The notes beneath the pieces are model-generated. The model had not been told where the DNA came from, did not search any database, and was given only the letters and a program-made list of their open reading frames with translations. This document shows, piece by piece, positions 43,086-51,609 of a DNA stretch of 64,000 bases; positions within the stretch are counted from its first letter, which is position 1, and each line of letters starts with the position of its first letter. The stretch is from Sphingopyxis alaskensis RB2256 (GTDB taxonomy: Bacteria; Pseudomonadota; Alphaproteobacteria; Sphingomonadales; Sphingomonadaceae): contig NC_008048.1 of assembly GCF_000013985.1 (NCBI RefSeq), positions 3,165,001-3,229,000 of the forward strand. The letters are read 5' to 3'. The translations under genes and the position numbers were made by a program.

Positions 43086-44393
43086 TCAGCTTTTCGCCTT
43101 CGTCGCCTTCGCTGCCTTCGTCGCCGTTTCGGGCATCGCGCGCACATGCAGATCGCGCTGCGGATAGGGGATTTCGATTCCCGCCGCCTGGAACTTGTCC
43201 CAGATGCGCAGGAACACATCGCCCTTGATATTGCCGATCCCCGCCTCCGGGTCGGTGATCCAGAAGCGCACCTCATGGTCGACGCTGCTGTCGCCGAAAC
43301 CGGTGATCCAGCATACCGGGGCAGGATCGGGGAGCACACGCTTCGCTTCCTTGGCGGCCTCGATCATCAGCTGCTGCGCCAGCCGCAGGTCGGTGTCATA
43401 GGCGACCCCCACCGCGATGCTCACGCGCACCGTGCGGCTTGAATAGCTCCAGTTCTCGACCTCCTGCGTCATCAGGATTTCGTTGGGGATCAGATGTTCC
43501 TTGCCCTCGCGCGTGATCACCGACACGGCGCGCACGCCGATCTTGTTCACCCATCCGAAACTGTCGCCGACCGCGATGACGTCGCCGGGCTTGATCGAGC
43601 GGTCCATCAGCAGGATGATGCCCGCGATCAGATTGCCGACGGTCTTTTGCAGCCCGAAACCGATTGCAAGACCGAGCGCGCCGGAAAACACCGCAAAGGC
43701 GGTGAGGTCGATGCCCAATATGTCGATGCCGACAAAGAAGGCGGCGACGACGATCAGCACCGCCGAAATCTTTTCGATGAGCAGCCGCTGCGTCGGATCG
43801 AAACGCTCGCTACCCCTGATCGTGCGCCGCAGCACGCGCGTCGCCAGCCGAACCAGCGTGAAAAGGATGACCACGGTGACCAGCAGGTTGACGACGGTGA
43901 GCAACGAAAAATGCCGGTCGCCGATCGAAAAGCCGAAGGCGTCGAGCCGTTCCTGCAACAACTCCAGCCCGCCGACCGCACGCGACATCATGACGACGAG
44001 CGCCACGAATGCCCCGGCCAGCGCGGCCCCGTCGCCCAGCCCGACGCCGATCAATAGGTGCCGCGCCAGCGCCGCAACACCGAGCGCGAACAGCAGGTTC
44101 AGCAGCAGCAGCGCATAGGGATGCCACGGCCAGAGCGCACCGGCGAGACCGACGATGAGCAGCGCGGCGATCCAGCCGAGCATCGCGCCGGCGCGTTCGG
44201 TGAGCGGTCCGCGCGCACCCAGATCCTGCCCGTGCAGCCAGTCGGCAAGCCGGGGACCGATCCGTTTTCCGACCAGCCAGCTCGTGGCGAGCGCAAACAC
44301 CGCCAGCCCCCCCGCGACGCCCAGCTCGACCAGCTGCGCCTCGGCGAGCGCCGGAAAACCCATGCGGGCGAACAGCGCGTCGAGTTCGTTCAT
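43086..44393 (-). CDS. Mechanosensitive ion channel, MscS family
   Basis: A 435-residue inner-membrane channel. It has about five hydrophobic segments in the first 240 residues. The pore-lining helix and beta domain follow: FAVFSGALGLAIGFGLQKTVGNLIAGIILLMDRSIKPGDVIAVG, then WVNKIGVRAVSVITREGKEHLIPNEILMTQEVENWSYSS. The C-terminal region YDTDLRLAQQLMIEAAKE and IPYPQRDLHVRAMPE is standard. A Lys/Ala-rich tail (AKAATKAAKATKAKS-like) ends the chain. It relieves turgor after osmotic downshock. Its start overlaps the metC stop by four bases. Confidence 0.94.
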   Translation of the reverse strand: MNELDALFARMGFPALAEAQLVELGVAGGLAVFALATSWLVGKRIGPRLADWLHGQDLGARGPLTERAGAMLGWIAALLIVGLAGALWPWHPYALLLLNLLFALGVAALARHLLIGVGLGDGAALAGAFVALVVMMSRAVGGLELLQERLDAFGFSIGDRHFSLLTVVNLLVTVVILFTLVRLATRVLRRTIRGSERFDPTQRLLIEKISAVLIVVAAFFVGIDILGIDLTAFAVFSGALGLAIGFGLQKTVGNLIAGIILLMDRSIKPGDVIAVGDSFGWVNKIGVRAVSVITREGKEHLIPNEILMTQEVENWSYSSRTVRVSIAVGVAYDTDLRLAQQLMIEAAKEAKRVLPDPAPVCWITGFGDSSVDHEVRFWITDPEAGIGNIKGDVFLRIWDKFQAAGIEIPYPQRDLHVRAMPETATKAAKATKAKS

Positions 44394-45592
44394 GCCGTCA
44401 TCGCGGCAAAGCCGCGCTCGAGGTCGGCGATCAGGTCGGCCGGGTCCTCGAGCCCGATCGACAGGCGGACGAGCGGGTCGGGGTCGGTCCAGCGTGTCGC
44501 GGTGCGGATGCCCGCCGGGTCGGCGGGCACGACAAGGCTTTCATAACCGCCCCAGCTGAAGCCTATGCCGAATTGCGTCAGTGCGTCGATAAAGCGCGTG
44601 CGCGCGCCCTCGTCGGCGCCCTTCAGCGTGAAGCCGAACAGCCCGCTGGGGCCCGAAAAATCGCGCGCCCAGATCGCATGGCCGCCATCGCCTGCCAGCG
44701 CCGGATGGAGCACGCGGCCGACTTCGCCGCGCGCGGCAAGCCAGTTTGCGACCACAAGCCCATTTTCGCCATGGCGCTGCATCCGTACGTCGAGCGTGCG
44801 CAGTCCGCGCAGCATGAGCGCGCAATCGTCGGGCGACACCGCCTGGCCGAGTTGATAGGCGGCGCTGCGCAGCTTCGGCCACACGGCGCGCGTCGCGGTG
44901 AGCGAGCCCATCATCGCGTCGCTGTGCCCGCCGACATATTTGGTGAGGCTCATCATCGCGACATCGACCCCGTGCGCCAGCGCGGGAAACAGCAAGGGCG
45001 TCGCCCACGTATTGTCGATCATCGTCAGCACGCCGCGTGCCCGCGCGACGCCGGTGATCGCGGGCACATCCTGCACCTCGAAGGTCAGGCTGCCCGGCGA
45101 TTCGAGGAAGATCAGCCGCGTTTCGGGGCGGATCAGTTCGGCGATCGCGGCACCGACGAGCGGATCATAATAGGTCGTCGTCACGCCCAGCCGCGCGAGC
45201 ATCCCGTCGCAGAAGGCGCGCGTCGGCTCATAGGCGCTGTCGACCATCAGCAGGTGATCGCCCGGCGACAGCAGCGCGAGCAGCCCCGCCGAATTGGCGG
45301 CGACCCCGGAGGGATAGAGCAAGGTTCCTGCGGCGCCCGGCTCCATCGCCGTCAGGGCGTCGGCGAGTGCCCACACCGTCGGCGTCCCGCGGCGGCCGTA
45401 ATAAAGCTTGTCGTGCGTCGCATGACCGCGCGCCTTCAGGTCGGCGACAGTGTCGTACAGGATCGTCGACGCGCGCCAGACGGGCGGATTGACGATCCCG
45501 CCGCCCAGCCGCGGATCGCCGGTCCATTCGGGCCGCCGCCCGCCCTGAACGAGCCGCGTCGCGGGGCGGAGGCTGTCGTCGTCGGTCGTCAT
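44390..45592 (-). CDS. metC: Cystathionine beta-lyase
   Basis: A PLP enzyme of 400 residues that cleaves cystathionine to homocysteine in methionine synthesis. PVWRASTILYDTVADL, YYGRRGTPTVWALADALTAMEPGAAGTLLYPSGVAA and DNTWATPLLFPALAHGVDVAMMSLTKYVGGHSDAMMG carry the Cys/Met-enzyme pattern, with the PLP Lys in SLTKYVGGHSD. The C-terminal block FGIGFSWGGYESLVVP is specific to MetC-type lyases. The start at 45592 is chosen because the conserved region begins soon after. A longer frame upstream belongs to the chrA end. The stop overlaps mscS. Confidence 0.94.
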   Translation of the reverse strand: MTTDDDSLRPATRLVQGGRRPEWTGDPRLGGGIVNPPVWRASTILYDTVADLKARGHATHDKLYYGRRGTPTVWALADALTAMEPGAAGTLLYPSGVAANSAGLLALLSPGDHLLMVDSAYEPTRAFCDGMLARLGVTTTYYDPLVGAAIAELIRPETRLIFLESPGSLTFEVQDVPAITGVARARGVLTMIDNTWATPLLFPALAHGVDVAMMSLTKYVGGHSDAMMGSLTATRAVWPKLRSAAYQLGQAVSPDDCALMLRGLRTLDVRMQRHGENGLVVANWLAARGEVGRVLHPALAGDGGHAIWARDFSGPSGLFGFTLKGADEGARTRFIDALTQFGIGFSWGGYESLVVPADPAGIRTATRWTDPDPLVRLSIGLEDPADLIADLERGFAAMTA

Positions 45593-45612
45593 CGGGCAAT
45601 CGTAGCGAAGCG

Positions 45613-46962
45613 TCAGGTAAAATCCAGTGACGGAACGACAAAGCCGACCAGCAGACCGGCCGCCGAACAGAGCGCCAGCACCGGCACAATCCCCATCCTG
45701 AAGCGGAACAGCAGCAGCGCCGCGAGCAGCGCCAGCGCCAGCGCGCGAAGGTCGAGGCTGGCAAGCACCGGCAGTTCCACGCCCCATCCGCTGCGGATCA
45801 GGTCACGGAACAGCACATGCAGCGCGAACCACAGCGACAGGTTGGCGATCACGCCGACCACCGCCGCGGTCACCGCCGCAAGCGCGCCCTTCAATCCCGT
45901 CGCGCGCTCGAGCCGGTCGATCCACGGTGCGAAGGTGAAGATCCACAGAAAGCAGGGCGCGAAGGTCACCCACAGCGTCAGGCCCGCGCCGAACAGCGCC
46001 GCGACAAAGGGCGTGAACGGCGCCGCATCGCGATAAGCGGCGAGAAAGCCGACAAATTGGGTAACGAGGATCAGCGGCCCCGGCGTCGTTTCGGCAAGCC
46101 CCAGCCCGTCGGCCATCTCGCCCGGTTGCAGCCAGCCGAAGCCGCTGACCGCTTCCTGTGCCATATAGGCAAGCACCGCATAGGCGCCGCCGAAGGTGAC
46201 GACCGCCAACTGCGAGAAAAAGGCGCCGATATCCCACAGCACATGGCCGCGGCCGAGCGTTGCGAGGATCAGCAGCATCGGTGCGGCCCAGACCGCGCCC
46301 CAGATCAGGATTGCCGAAAGGCTCTGCTTCCACGGCGAAGGCGCGGGCGGCGGGGGCGCCGCGACGGTGGGCGACAGCTTCAGCCATTCCGACCGCCAGC
46401 GCCCGGCCGCTCCGCCGATCAGCAGCGCGCCGAGGATCACCAGCGGAAAGGGAAGCGTGAAAATCGCGATCGCGACGAAGGAGGCAAGGGCGATGCCGCG
46501 CTGCAGCGGCGTCTTGAGCGCGCGCGCCGCGATACGCAGCAGCGCCTGCACGACGATCGCGAGCACCGCCGCCTTGATGCCGAGGAACAGCGCCGCGAAC
46601 CAGCCCAGCCCTGCGGCGAGGACATAGAGCATCGACAGGCCGAGCATCACGGCGGCGCCCGGAAGGACGAACAGCAATCCCGCCGCGAGGCCGCCCTTCA
46701 ACCCGTGCAGTCGCCAGCCGATCCACGTCGCAAGCTGCTGCGCCTCGGGGCCGGGCAGCAGGTTGCAGAAATTGAGCGCGTGGAGGAAGGTCGCCTCGTC
46801 AACCCAGCGGCGCTCATCGACGAACTCGCGGTGCATCAGCGCGATCTGCCCCGCCGGGCCGCCGAAGCTGAGGCAACCGACGCGCGCATAAGCACGGATC
46901 GCGTCGGCGAAACGGGGGTGGCGCGGCGAGGGGGCGACGTCGGGGATGTCGGTCATCGGCAT
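45613..46962 (-). CDS. chrA: Chromate transporter, two-domain ChrA
   Basis: A 449-residue membrane protein of the CHR family with two homologous halves. The first half has CLSFGGPAGQIALMHREFVDERRWVDEATFLHALNFCNLLPGPEAQQLATWIGW. The second has VVTFGGAYAVLAYMAQEAVSGFGWLQPGEMADGLGLAETTPGPLILVTQFVGF. The GGP and PGPEAQQ motifs are the family hallmarks. Members export chromate or take up sulfate-like anions. GGAG stands four bases before the ATG at 46962. The neighbours metC and sseA are sulfur genes, so a sulfate-related role is worth considering. Confidence 0.92.
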   Translation of the reverse strand: MPMTDIPDVAPSPRHPRFADAIRAYARVGCLSFGGPAGQIALMHREFVDERRWVDEATFLHALNFCNLLPGPEAQQLATWIGWRLHGLKGGLAAGLLFVLPGAAVMLGLSMLYVLAAGLGWFAALFLGIKAAVLAIVVQALLRIAARALKTPLQRGIALASFVAIAIFTLPFPLVILGALLIGGAAGRWRSEWLKLSPTVAAPPPPAPSPWKQSLSAILIWGAVWAAPMLLILATLGRGHVLWDIGAFFSQLAVVTFGGAYAVLAYMAQEAVSGFGWLQPGEMADGLGLAETTPGPLILVTQFVGFLAAYRDAAPFTPFVAALFGAGLTLWVTFAPCFLWIFTFAPWIDRLERATGLKGALAAVTAAVVGVIANLSLWFALHVLFRDLIRSGWGVELPVLASLDLRALALALLAALLLFRFRMGIVPVLALCSAAGLLVGFVVPSLDFT

Positions 46963-47113
46963 ACTTCTCCATCCGGGACGAACCGGCTGAAAAAGCAACG
47001 CTTGGGCGAACGCCTGACCGGGAGGTTGCCTTGCCCCGATGCCGCGAGATTAGCGCGGCGCCGGGGTGAGACAAGCCAGAAAAAGCATTGCGGGGCGAAA
47101 GCTGCGCCCGCGA

Positions 47114-47953
47114 TCAGGCTGCGCCGGTCGCCTTGGGCGTCGCGGCGTCGGCGCCCCATTCGAGCCAGCTGCCGTCATAGACCGCGACATCGTCCTTGCC
47201 GAGCAGGTGGGCGCCAAAGGCGACGACGGTGGCGGTCATGCCGCTGCCGCAGGTTGCGACGAGTGGTTTGTCGAGGTCGATTCCCGCGGCGTCGAAAGCG
47301 GCTTTCAGCGCGTCGCCGCGCTTCCACGTGCCGTCGGCGTTGAACAATTCGCTGTGCGGCAGGCTGCGCGAACCGGGAATATGGCCGGGCGCGAGGCCGG
47401 GGCGCGGATCGCGTTCCTCACCGGTGAAACGCGCCGCGGGGCGCGCATCGACGACCTGTTCGGCGCCGCTGTCCAGGTTGGCGAGCATCTGTTCCTTGGT
47501 GCGCACCGCCTTGGGATCGCGCCAGACGGTGAAGTGACGGTGGCGCAGCGTCTGCTTGCCCATTTCGAGCGCGCGGCCCTCGGCCTTCCACTTGGCAAGC
47601 CCGCCGTCGAGCAGCGCGACGTCATGCGCGCCGAACAATTTGAGCAGCCACCAGGCGCGCGCCGCGCTCTTGAGCGGGCTGTCGTCGTAAAGCACGATGC
47701 GGCTGCCGTCACCGAGGCCGAGCGACTGCATCCGGCTGGCGAATTTTTCGGCGGGCGGCGCCATATTCTCGATCGCGCTGGACGTGTCGGTCAGGTCGGC
47801 GAGGTCCATGAACACCGCGCCGGGGATGTGGCCCGCCTCATATTCGGCGCGCGCGTCGCGATCGGTCCCCAGGAATTTCGTCGCATCGACGACCCGCAGG
47901 TCCGATGCCCCCAGTTCGCGTTCCAGCCAGTCGGTTGAGACCAAGGCGTCCAT
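47114..47953 (-). CDS. sseA: 3-mercaptopyruvate sulfurtransferase
   Basis: A 279-residue protein of two rhodanese domains that transfers sulfur from 3-mercaptopyruvate. The first, inactive domain shows VDATKFLGTDRDARAEYEAGHIPGAVFMDL. The second carries the active-site loop ATCGSGMTATVVAFG, where CGSGMT is the SseA version of CGSGVT, and VYDGSWLEWG. The start at 47953 begins MDALVSTDWLERELG as in relatives. It is in line with chrA and metC on the minus strand, with 151 bases before chrA. Confidence 0.95.
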   Translation of the reverse strand: MDALVSTDWLERELGASDLRVVDATKFLGTDRDARAEYEAGHIPGAVFMDLADLTDTSSAIENMAPPAEKFASRMQSLGLGDGSRIVLYDDSPLKSAARAWWLLKLFGAHDVALLDGGLAKWKAEGRALEMGKQTLRHRHFTVWRDPKAVRTKEQMLANLDSGAEQVVDARPAARFTGEERDPRPGLAPGHIPGSRSLPHSELFNADGTWKRGDALKAAFDAAGIDLDKPLVATCGSGMTATVVAFGAHLLGKDDVAVYDGSWLEWGADAATPKATGAA

Positions 47954-48137
47954 GTCATGCTCCTGTTACCGCCGGTCGGGGAAGCTTCTGCCTGTCCCTC
48001 GCCCGGCCATCCTGCTGTGGCTTCTTTCGGGGGATCATCAGCCTATGCCCCCACCTGTGCTTTTTCAAGCGGGTCCGCTCTGCCCCAGCCTTTGTTGCAC
48101 CGCAACAATAAAAGCGGCGGATCGGGCGGCTGGAGGT

Positions 48138-49430
48138 CTATTGGCTGCGGCGTACCGCCGTCGGTCGGGCGGCCGGGCGGTCGACCGTATAGGCTGCGCG
48201 GTCGAGCGCGAGCGGGGCGAGCTTGTCGCTGCCGCCTGGCCCCTGTTCGCGGCCGAGAACGAAGCTGTCGGCATTCTGTCCGAAGGCGTCGCCTTCGCCA
48301 TCCCAATGATAGGTGACGTCGATCGCCAGCACGGGCACGAGCATGGGTTTGCCGCCGATCATCAGCGGCTCGATCGTCGCGCGCGGCAGCATCACTTCGG
48401 TCGACAATAGCTCGCCCGCGCCGGGGGCAAGCATCATGTCGTCGCGCAATATGCTGCCGCCCGCGCCGTCGAAGAAACGGCCGAGCACCGGCTCGGTCAT
48501 CGCAGATCCCTGACCCAGCGCGATGCGAACCATCAGGCCGGTCGCCTCGGCGCTGCCCTGGTTGAGCAGGTTGAGCGCGAAGCCGACCGCGACATGATCG
48601 GCGGCAAAGCGGATGGCGCGAATCTCCAGCGCCATGGCGATGATCGCCCGGCGCTCGGCCGCGGGGCGCGTGACGAGCGGCGAAGCGGGGCGCGGCGGCG
48701 CCGGGGCGGCAGCGGGAGGTGCGGGTGGGCGCGGCGCCGCGGCTTCGGGAAGCGGCGGCTGGACCGGGCGCGGTGCGCGCGGCGGTGGCGCGGCTTCGGG
48801 CGCCTCGTCCAGCGCCGGCCCCACGGGCGCGGCGCGGCGGCGCCAGTACCACAGGCCCGCGCCCAGCGCGGCGAGCGCGGCCAGCACCCACGCCCAGATC
48901 GGGGTGTCCGACGGCGCGGCGTCGGCTGGCGGGGCGGGCGATGTGGTCGCTGCCGCCTCCGGCGCAGGCATATCCGGCGCCGTTGCCGCCGAATCGATCG
49001 GCGGCGAGTCCGCCGCGTCGGGAGGCGTCAGGGGCGGCGCGGCGTCGGCTGCGGCGTCGGCGCGCGGCGCATCGGTGGCCGCCGGTGCCGGACGGCGCGC
49101 GGGCGCCGGTGCGGGCGTGCTCGCCGTATCGGGCTGGGTCGGGACGACGCGCGGCGGCGTGGCGGGCGATGTCGGTGCGGGTGTTGGTGCAGGCGTCGGC
49201 GGGCCACGGCGTTCGCCCGGCGCGACGGGCGGCAGGCCGTTGTCGGCGGGCCCCTGAACCCCCGGCGCGCGGCCATCGTCTTCGGGCTGGAGCCGGAAAT
49301 CGATCGCGCGCGGCGGATTTTGCGTGGCAGCGCCGCTGTCCTGCGCGCTGGCGGACGCGGTTGCGGCCAGCAACGTTACCACCAGCGCGACGTGGGCCGC
49401 CCGATCCTCCCCGAAATTGCGCACGCTCAT
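48138..49430 (-). CDS. Proline/alanine-rich membrane protein of unknown function
   Basis: A 430-residue protein I cannot name. An N-terminal signal-like segment (AAHVALVVTLLAATASASAQ) is followed by about 150 residues of low-complexity Pro/Ala/Thr sequence. A transmembrane helix comes next (TPIWAWVLAALAALGAGLWYWRR, about 178-200), then a second Pro/Ala linker. The folded C-terminal domain of about 170 residues (RRAIIAMALEIRAIRFAADHVAVGFALNLLNQGSAEATGLMVRIALGQG to DVTYHWDGEGDAFGQNADSFVLGRE) looks beta-rich. By topology the folded domain would be cytoplasmic. It is divergent from queF by 119 bases. Confidence 0.75.
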   Translation of the reverse strand: MSVRNFGEDRAAHVALVVTLLAATASASAQDSGAATQNPPRAIDFRLQPEDDGRAPGVQGPADNGLPPVAPGERRGPPTPAPTPAPTSPATPPRVVPTQPDTASTPAPAPARRPAPAATDAPRADAAADAAPPLTPPDAADSPPIDSAATAPDMPAPEAAATTSPAPPADAAPSDTPIWAWVLAALAALGAGLWYWRRRAAPVGPALDEAPEAAPPPRAPRPVQPPLPEAAAPRPPAPPAAAPAPPRPASPLVTRPAAERRAIIAMALEIRAIRFAADHVAVGFALNLLNQGSAEATGLMVRIALGQGSAMTEPVLGRFFDGAGGSILRDDMMLAPGAGELLSTEVMLPRATIEPLMIGGKPMLVPVLAIDVTYHWDGEGDAFGQNADSFVLGREQGPGGSDKLAPLALDRAAYTVDRPAARPTAVRRSQ

Positions 49431-49549
49431 CCTGTCCGCGATCCCAAACTATCCATATCTCGCCTGCGCCGGTGAATTGGCGCTGAACCCGGCGACATTC
49501 GCCTCACGAGGTCGATGACATCGACCGCGCTGCGCACTAGAGCGATTCC

Positions 49550-50020
49550 ATGACCGATTCCACCCCCACGCCGCTGGTGCCCAAACATCTTGGCCAATCG
49601 AGCGAACTGCCTGCCTCGCCCGAGGCCGCCGTGCTCGACTATGTGCCCAATCCGCGCGCGGGCGAGCTTTATCTCGTCCGCTTCGCCGCGCCCGAGTTCA
49701 CCTCGCTCTGCCCGGTGACCGGCCAGCCCGATTTCGCGCATCTGGTGATCGACTATGCGCCCGGCGAAACGATCGTCGAATCGAAGAGCCTCAAGCTGTT
49801 CCTCGGTTCTTTCCGCAACCATGCCGGTTTTCACGAGGATTGCACCGTCGGCATCGGCCGCCGCCTGTTCGACGAGATGCAGCCGCAATGGCTGCGCATC
49901 GGCGGTTACTGGTATCCGCGCGGGGGCATCCCGATCGACGTTTTCTGGCAGTCGGGCCCGCCGCCTGCCGGACTGTGGCTCCCCGACCAGGGCGTCGCGC
50001 CCTATCGCGGGCGGGGGTGA
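49550..50020 (+). CDS. queF: NADPH-dependent preQ0 reductase QueF
   Basis: Reduces 7-cyano-7-deazaguanine to preQ1 in queuosine synthesis. The 156-residue unimodular enzyme has the catalytic Cys54 and Asp61 in [16 protein letters not shown]. The QueF motif [22 protein letters not shown] begins at 77. [21 protein letters not shown] closes the T-fold. No other queuosine gene is adjacent. The ATG at 49550 has no clear Shine-Dalgarno sequence. Length and residues fit a functional enzyme. Confidence 0.96.
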   Translation: MTDSTPTPLVPKHLGQSSELPASPEAAVLDYVPNPRAGELYLVRFAAPEFTSLCPVTGQPDFAHLVIDYAPGETIVESKSLKLFLGSFRNHAGFHEDCTVGIGRRLFDEMQPQWLRIGGYWYPRGGIPIDVFWQSGPPPAGLWLPDQGVAPYRGRG

Positions 50021-50045
50021 TATTTCATCTTTCCGTCACATTTTG

Positions 50046-50061
50046 TTGACACTAGTGTAAA
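50046..50061. promoter_or_regulatory. Palindrome TTGACACTAGTGTAAA before the thioesterase gene
   Basis: A nearly perfect 16-base palindrome (TTKACACTAGTGTMAA form) ends four bases before the thioesterase ATG. It resembles TetR-family operators of fatty-acid genes. Its position leaves no room for a normal Shine-Dalgarno site. Confidence 0.55.
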
Positions 50062-50065
50062 CGAT

Positions 50066-50476
50066 ATGGCGACAGCCTCGCTCCCGCACGATCATCCCAT
50101 TGCCGTCGGCGCCGACGCCATCGACTTCATGGGGCATGTGAACAACGCCCATTATCTGAGCTGGGTTCAGGATGCGGTCCTGTCGCACTGGCGCAAGATC
50201 GCGCCGCCCGAAGCCGTGGCCGCGCACCTGTGGGTCGCGCTCAAGCATGAAATCACCTATCGCCGCCCGGCCTTTCTCGACGATCAGGTCATCGCGACGG
50301 TCATCCTCGAAAAGGTGCAGGGCGCGCGCGCCTTTTACGAAACGGTGATCCGCCGCGGCGAGGAAGTGCTGGCCGAGGTCAAATCGAGCTGGTGCTGCAT
50401 CGACGCCGAAACGCTGCGCCCCGCGCGGCTGGCAAGCGACGTGATCGCGCGCTTTTTTCCCGGCGAAAAGGGCTGA
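50066..50476 (+). CDS. Acyl-CoA thioesterase, hotdog (4HBT) fold
   Basis: A 136-residue hotdog-fold thioesterase of the YbgC/FadM type. The active-site block ADAIDFMGHVNNAHYLSWVQDAVLSHW includes the GHVNN motif, with Asp in the usual catalytic position. Later text TYRRPAFLDDQVIATVILEKVQGARAFYETVIRRGEEVLAEV is typical. It cleaves acyl-CoA, probably in lipid turnover or aromatic acid metabolism. An operator-like palindrome directly precedes the ATG, so translation may be leaderless. A MITE-like element begins 13 bases after the stop. Confidence 0.9.
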   Translation: MATASLPHDHPIAVGADAIDFMGHVNNAHYLSWVQDAVLSHWRKIAPPEAVAAHLWVALKHEITYRRPAFLDDQVIATVILEKVQGARAFYETVIRRGEEVLAEVKSSWCCIDAETLRPARLASDVIARFFPGEKG

Positions 50477-50489
50477 GGCCGACGCCTTA

Positions 50490-50756
50490 GAGCGCGATGA
50501 CCTGATATTGATCCACCGTGACGGAGGCGATTTTGGCCGAGTGCGAGGCGCGAGGAGCGGCGCGATGCGGGACATCGCGCCCGACGAGCAACGTGGCAAT
50601 CGGCCAGAATCGGCCCGCCCCGGAGGGGTTGCCCCCTGAAGCCCGCCGGACAGCGGCGCGTCTCTGGTCCGGGCAACCAGCCCGTCCTGCGAGACGCTTC
50701 TTGCCGACGAACTTCAGGGGGCAATCACGGTGGATCAATATCATGTCATCGCGCTC
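50490..50756. repeat. Second MITE-like element with 32-bp inverted ends
   Basis: The left end starts GAGCGCGATGACCTGATATT and continues to CCGTGA. Positions 50725-50756 are its reverse complement with one mismatch in 32. Both ends border TA (50488-50489 and 50757-50758). The 267-bp interior has no convincing gene. Its right TA is at the same time the left TA of the insertion sequence that follows. Confidence 0.8.
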
Positions 50757-50758
50757 TA

Positions 50759-51609
50759 GGCTGTAGTGACAATTTAATCATTTGAGCCACAACATTATGC
50801 TTGCGAGTTTGATGAAGCCAAGGAAGTTTGCGGCGAGTTTGTCATGGCGGGTGGCGATGCGTCGCCATTGCTTGAGTTTGGCGAAGAAGCCCTCGATGCC
50901 CCAGCGCTGTTTGTATGCGATGCGGTCGTAACTGCGCTGGACCTTGCGGTGGCGGCGGGGCGGAATGACCGGTTCGCCGCCTTGTTCGGTGATGAGATCG
51001 CACAGGCTGTCGGCGTCGTAGGCGCGGTCGGCCAGCACGTGTTCGGCCTTCAGGCCGCGGATCAGGTCGCAGGCCGGGGCCATATCGTTCTGCTGGCCGG
51101 GGCCGAGCATGAAGCGCACCGGCAGGCCGAGAGCATCGACTACAGCGTGGATCTTGGTCCCGAACCCGCCTCTTGAGCGGCCCAGAGCCTGGGCTTGAAC
51201 GCCCCCCTTTTTACCCTGGCCCCGGCGGCCTGGGCTTGGGCACGGATTACGGTGGCGTCGATCGCCAGCCATTCGATGTCGGGGTCATCGGACACGGCTG
51301 CGAATATCCGGTCGATCACCCCCTGTTCGATCCAACGATAATAGCGCCGCTTTACAGTCTGGTAGGGGCCAAATCGCTCGGGCAGATCACGCCACCGCCC
51401 ACCCGAATGCGCCAGCCACAGCAAAGCATCCAGAAACCGCCGACCATCGCTGCGCGGTCCGCGCTTGCCCTTGCGGCCACCAGGCACAAACTCCCGAAGC
51501 CGCTCCCACTGATCGTCCCTGAGAACCTCGCCTTCCACACCAGCCTCCAAAAGCCAGTGTTGAATCAGAACTCGCGTCAGTTGGGAACCCCTAAATTGTC
51601 ACTACAGCC
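50759..51609 (-). mobile_element. IS5-family insertion sequence (IS427-like), 851 bp
   Basis: The terminal inverted repeats are GGCTGTAGTGACAATTTA at the left and its reverse complement at the right (AATTGTCACTACAGCC). TA dinucleotides flank the element on both sides, within a CTAG context. It carries one transposase in two overlapping frames on the minus strand. Size, frame arrangement and target are those of the IS427 branch of IS5. It looks intact. It lies between the MITE-like element and the stop codon of a small exported protein gene. Confidence 0.92.
50778..51550 (-). CDS. IS5-family transposase in two frames joined by -1 frameshift
   Basis: The first frame (51550 to 51140) holds the DUF4096-type N-terminal domain (RFLDALLWLAHSGGRWRDLPERFGPYQTVKRRYYRW) and the first catalytic Asp in IEWLAIDATVIRAQ. 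The second frame (51272 to 50778) holds the second Asp in HVLADRAYDAD and the Glu in KQRWGIEGFFAKLKQWRRIATRHDKLAANFLG. They overlap around A5G6 on the minus strand (51202-51212), a slippery run suited to a programmed -1 shift. The joined product would be about 257 residues with a complete DDE triad. No other damage is visible, so the element may be active. Confidence 0.92.

Noticed and set aside
47954..48137. Possible riboswitch upstream of sseA
   Set aside because: The 184-base region has some complementarity (GAAGC with GCTTC), but I could not match it to any known sulfur-related riboswitch consensus.
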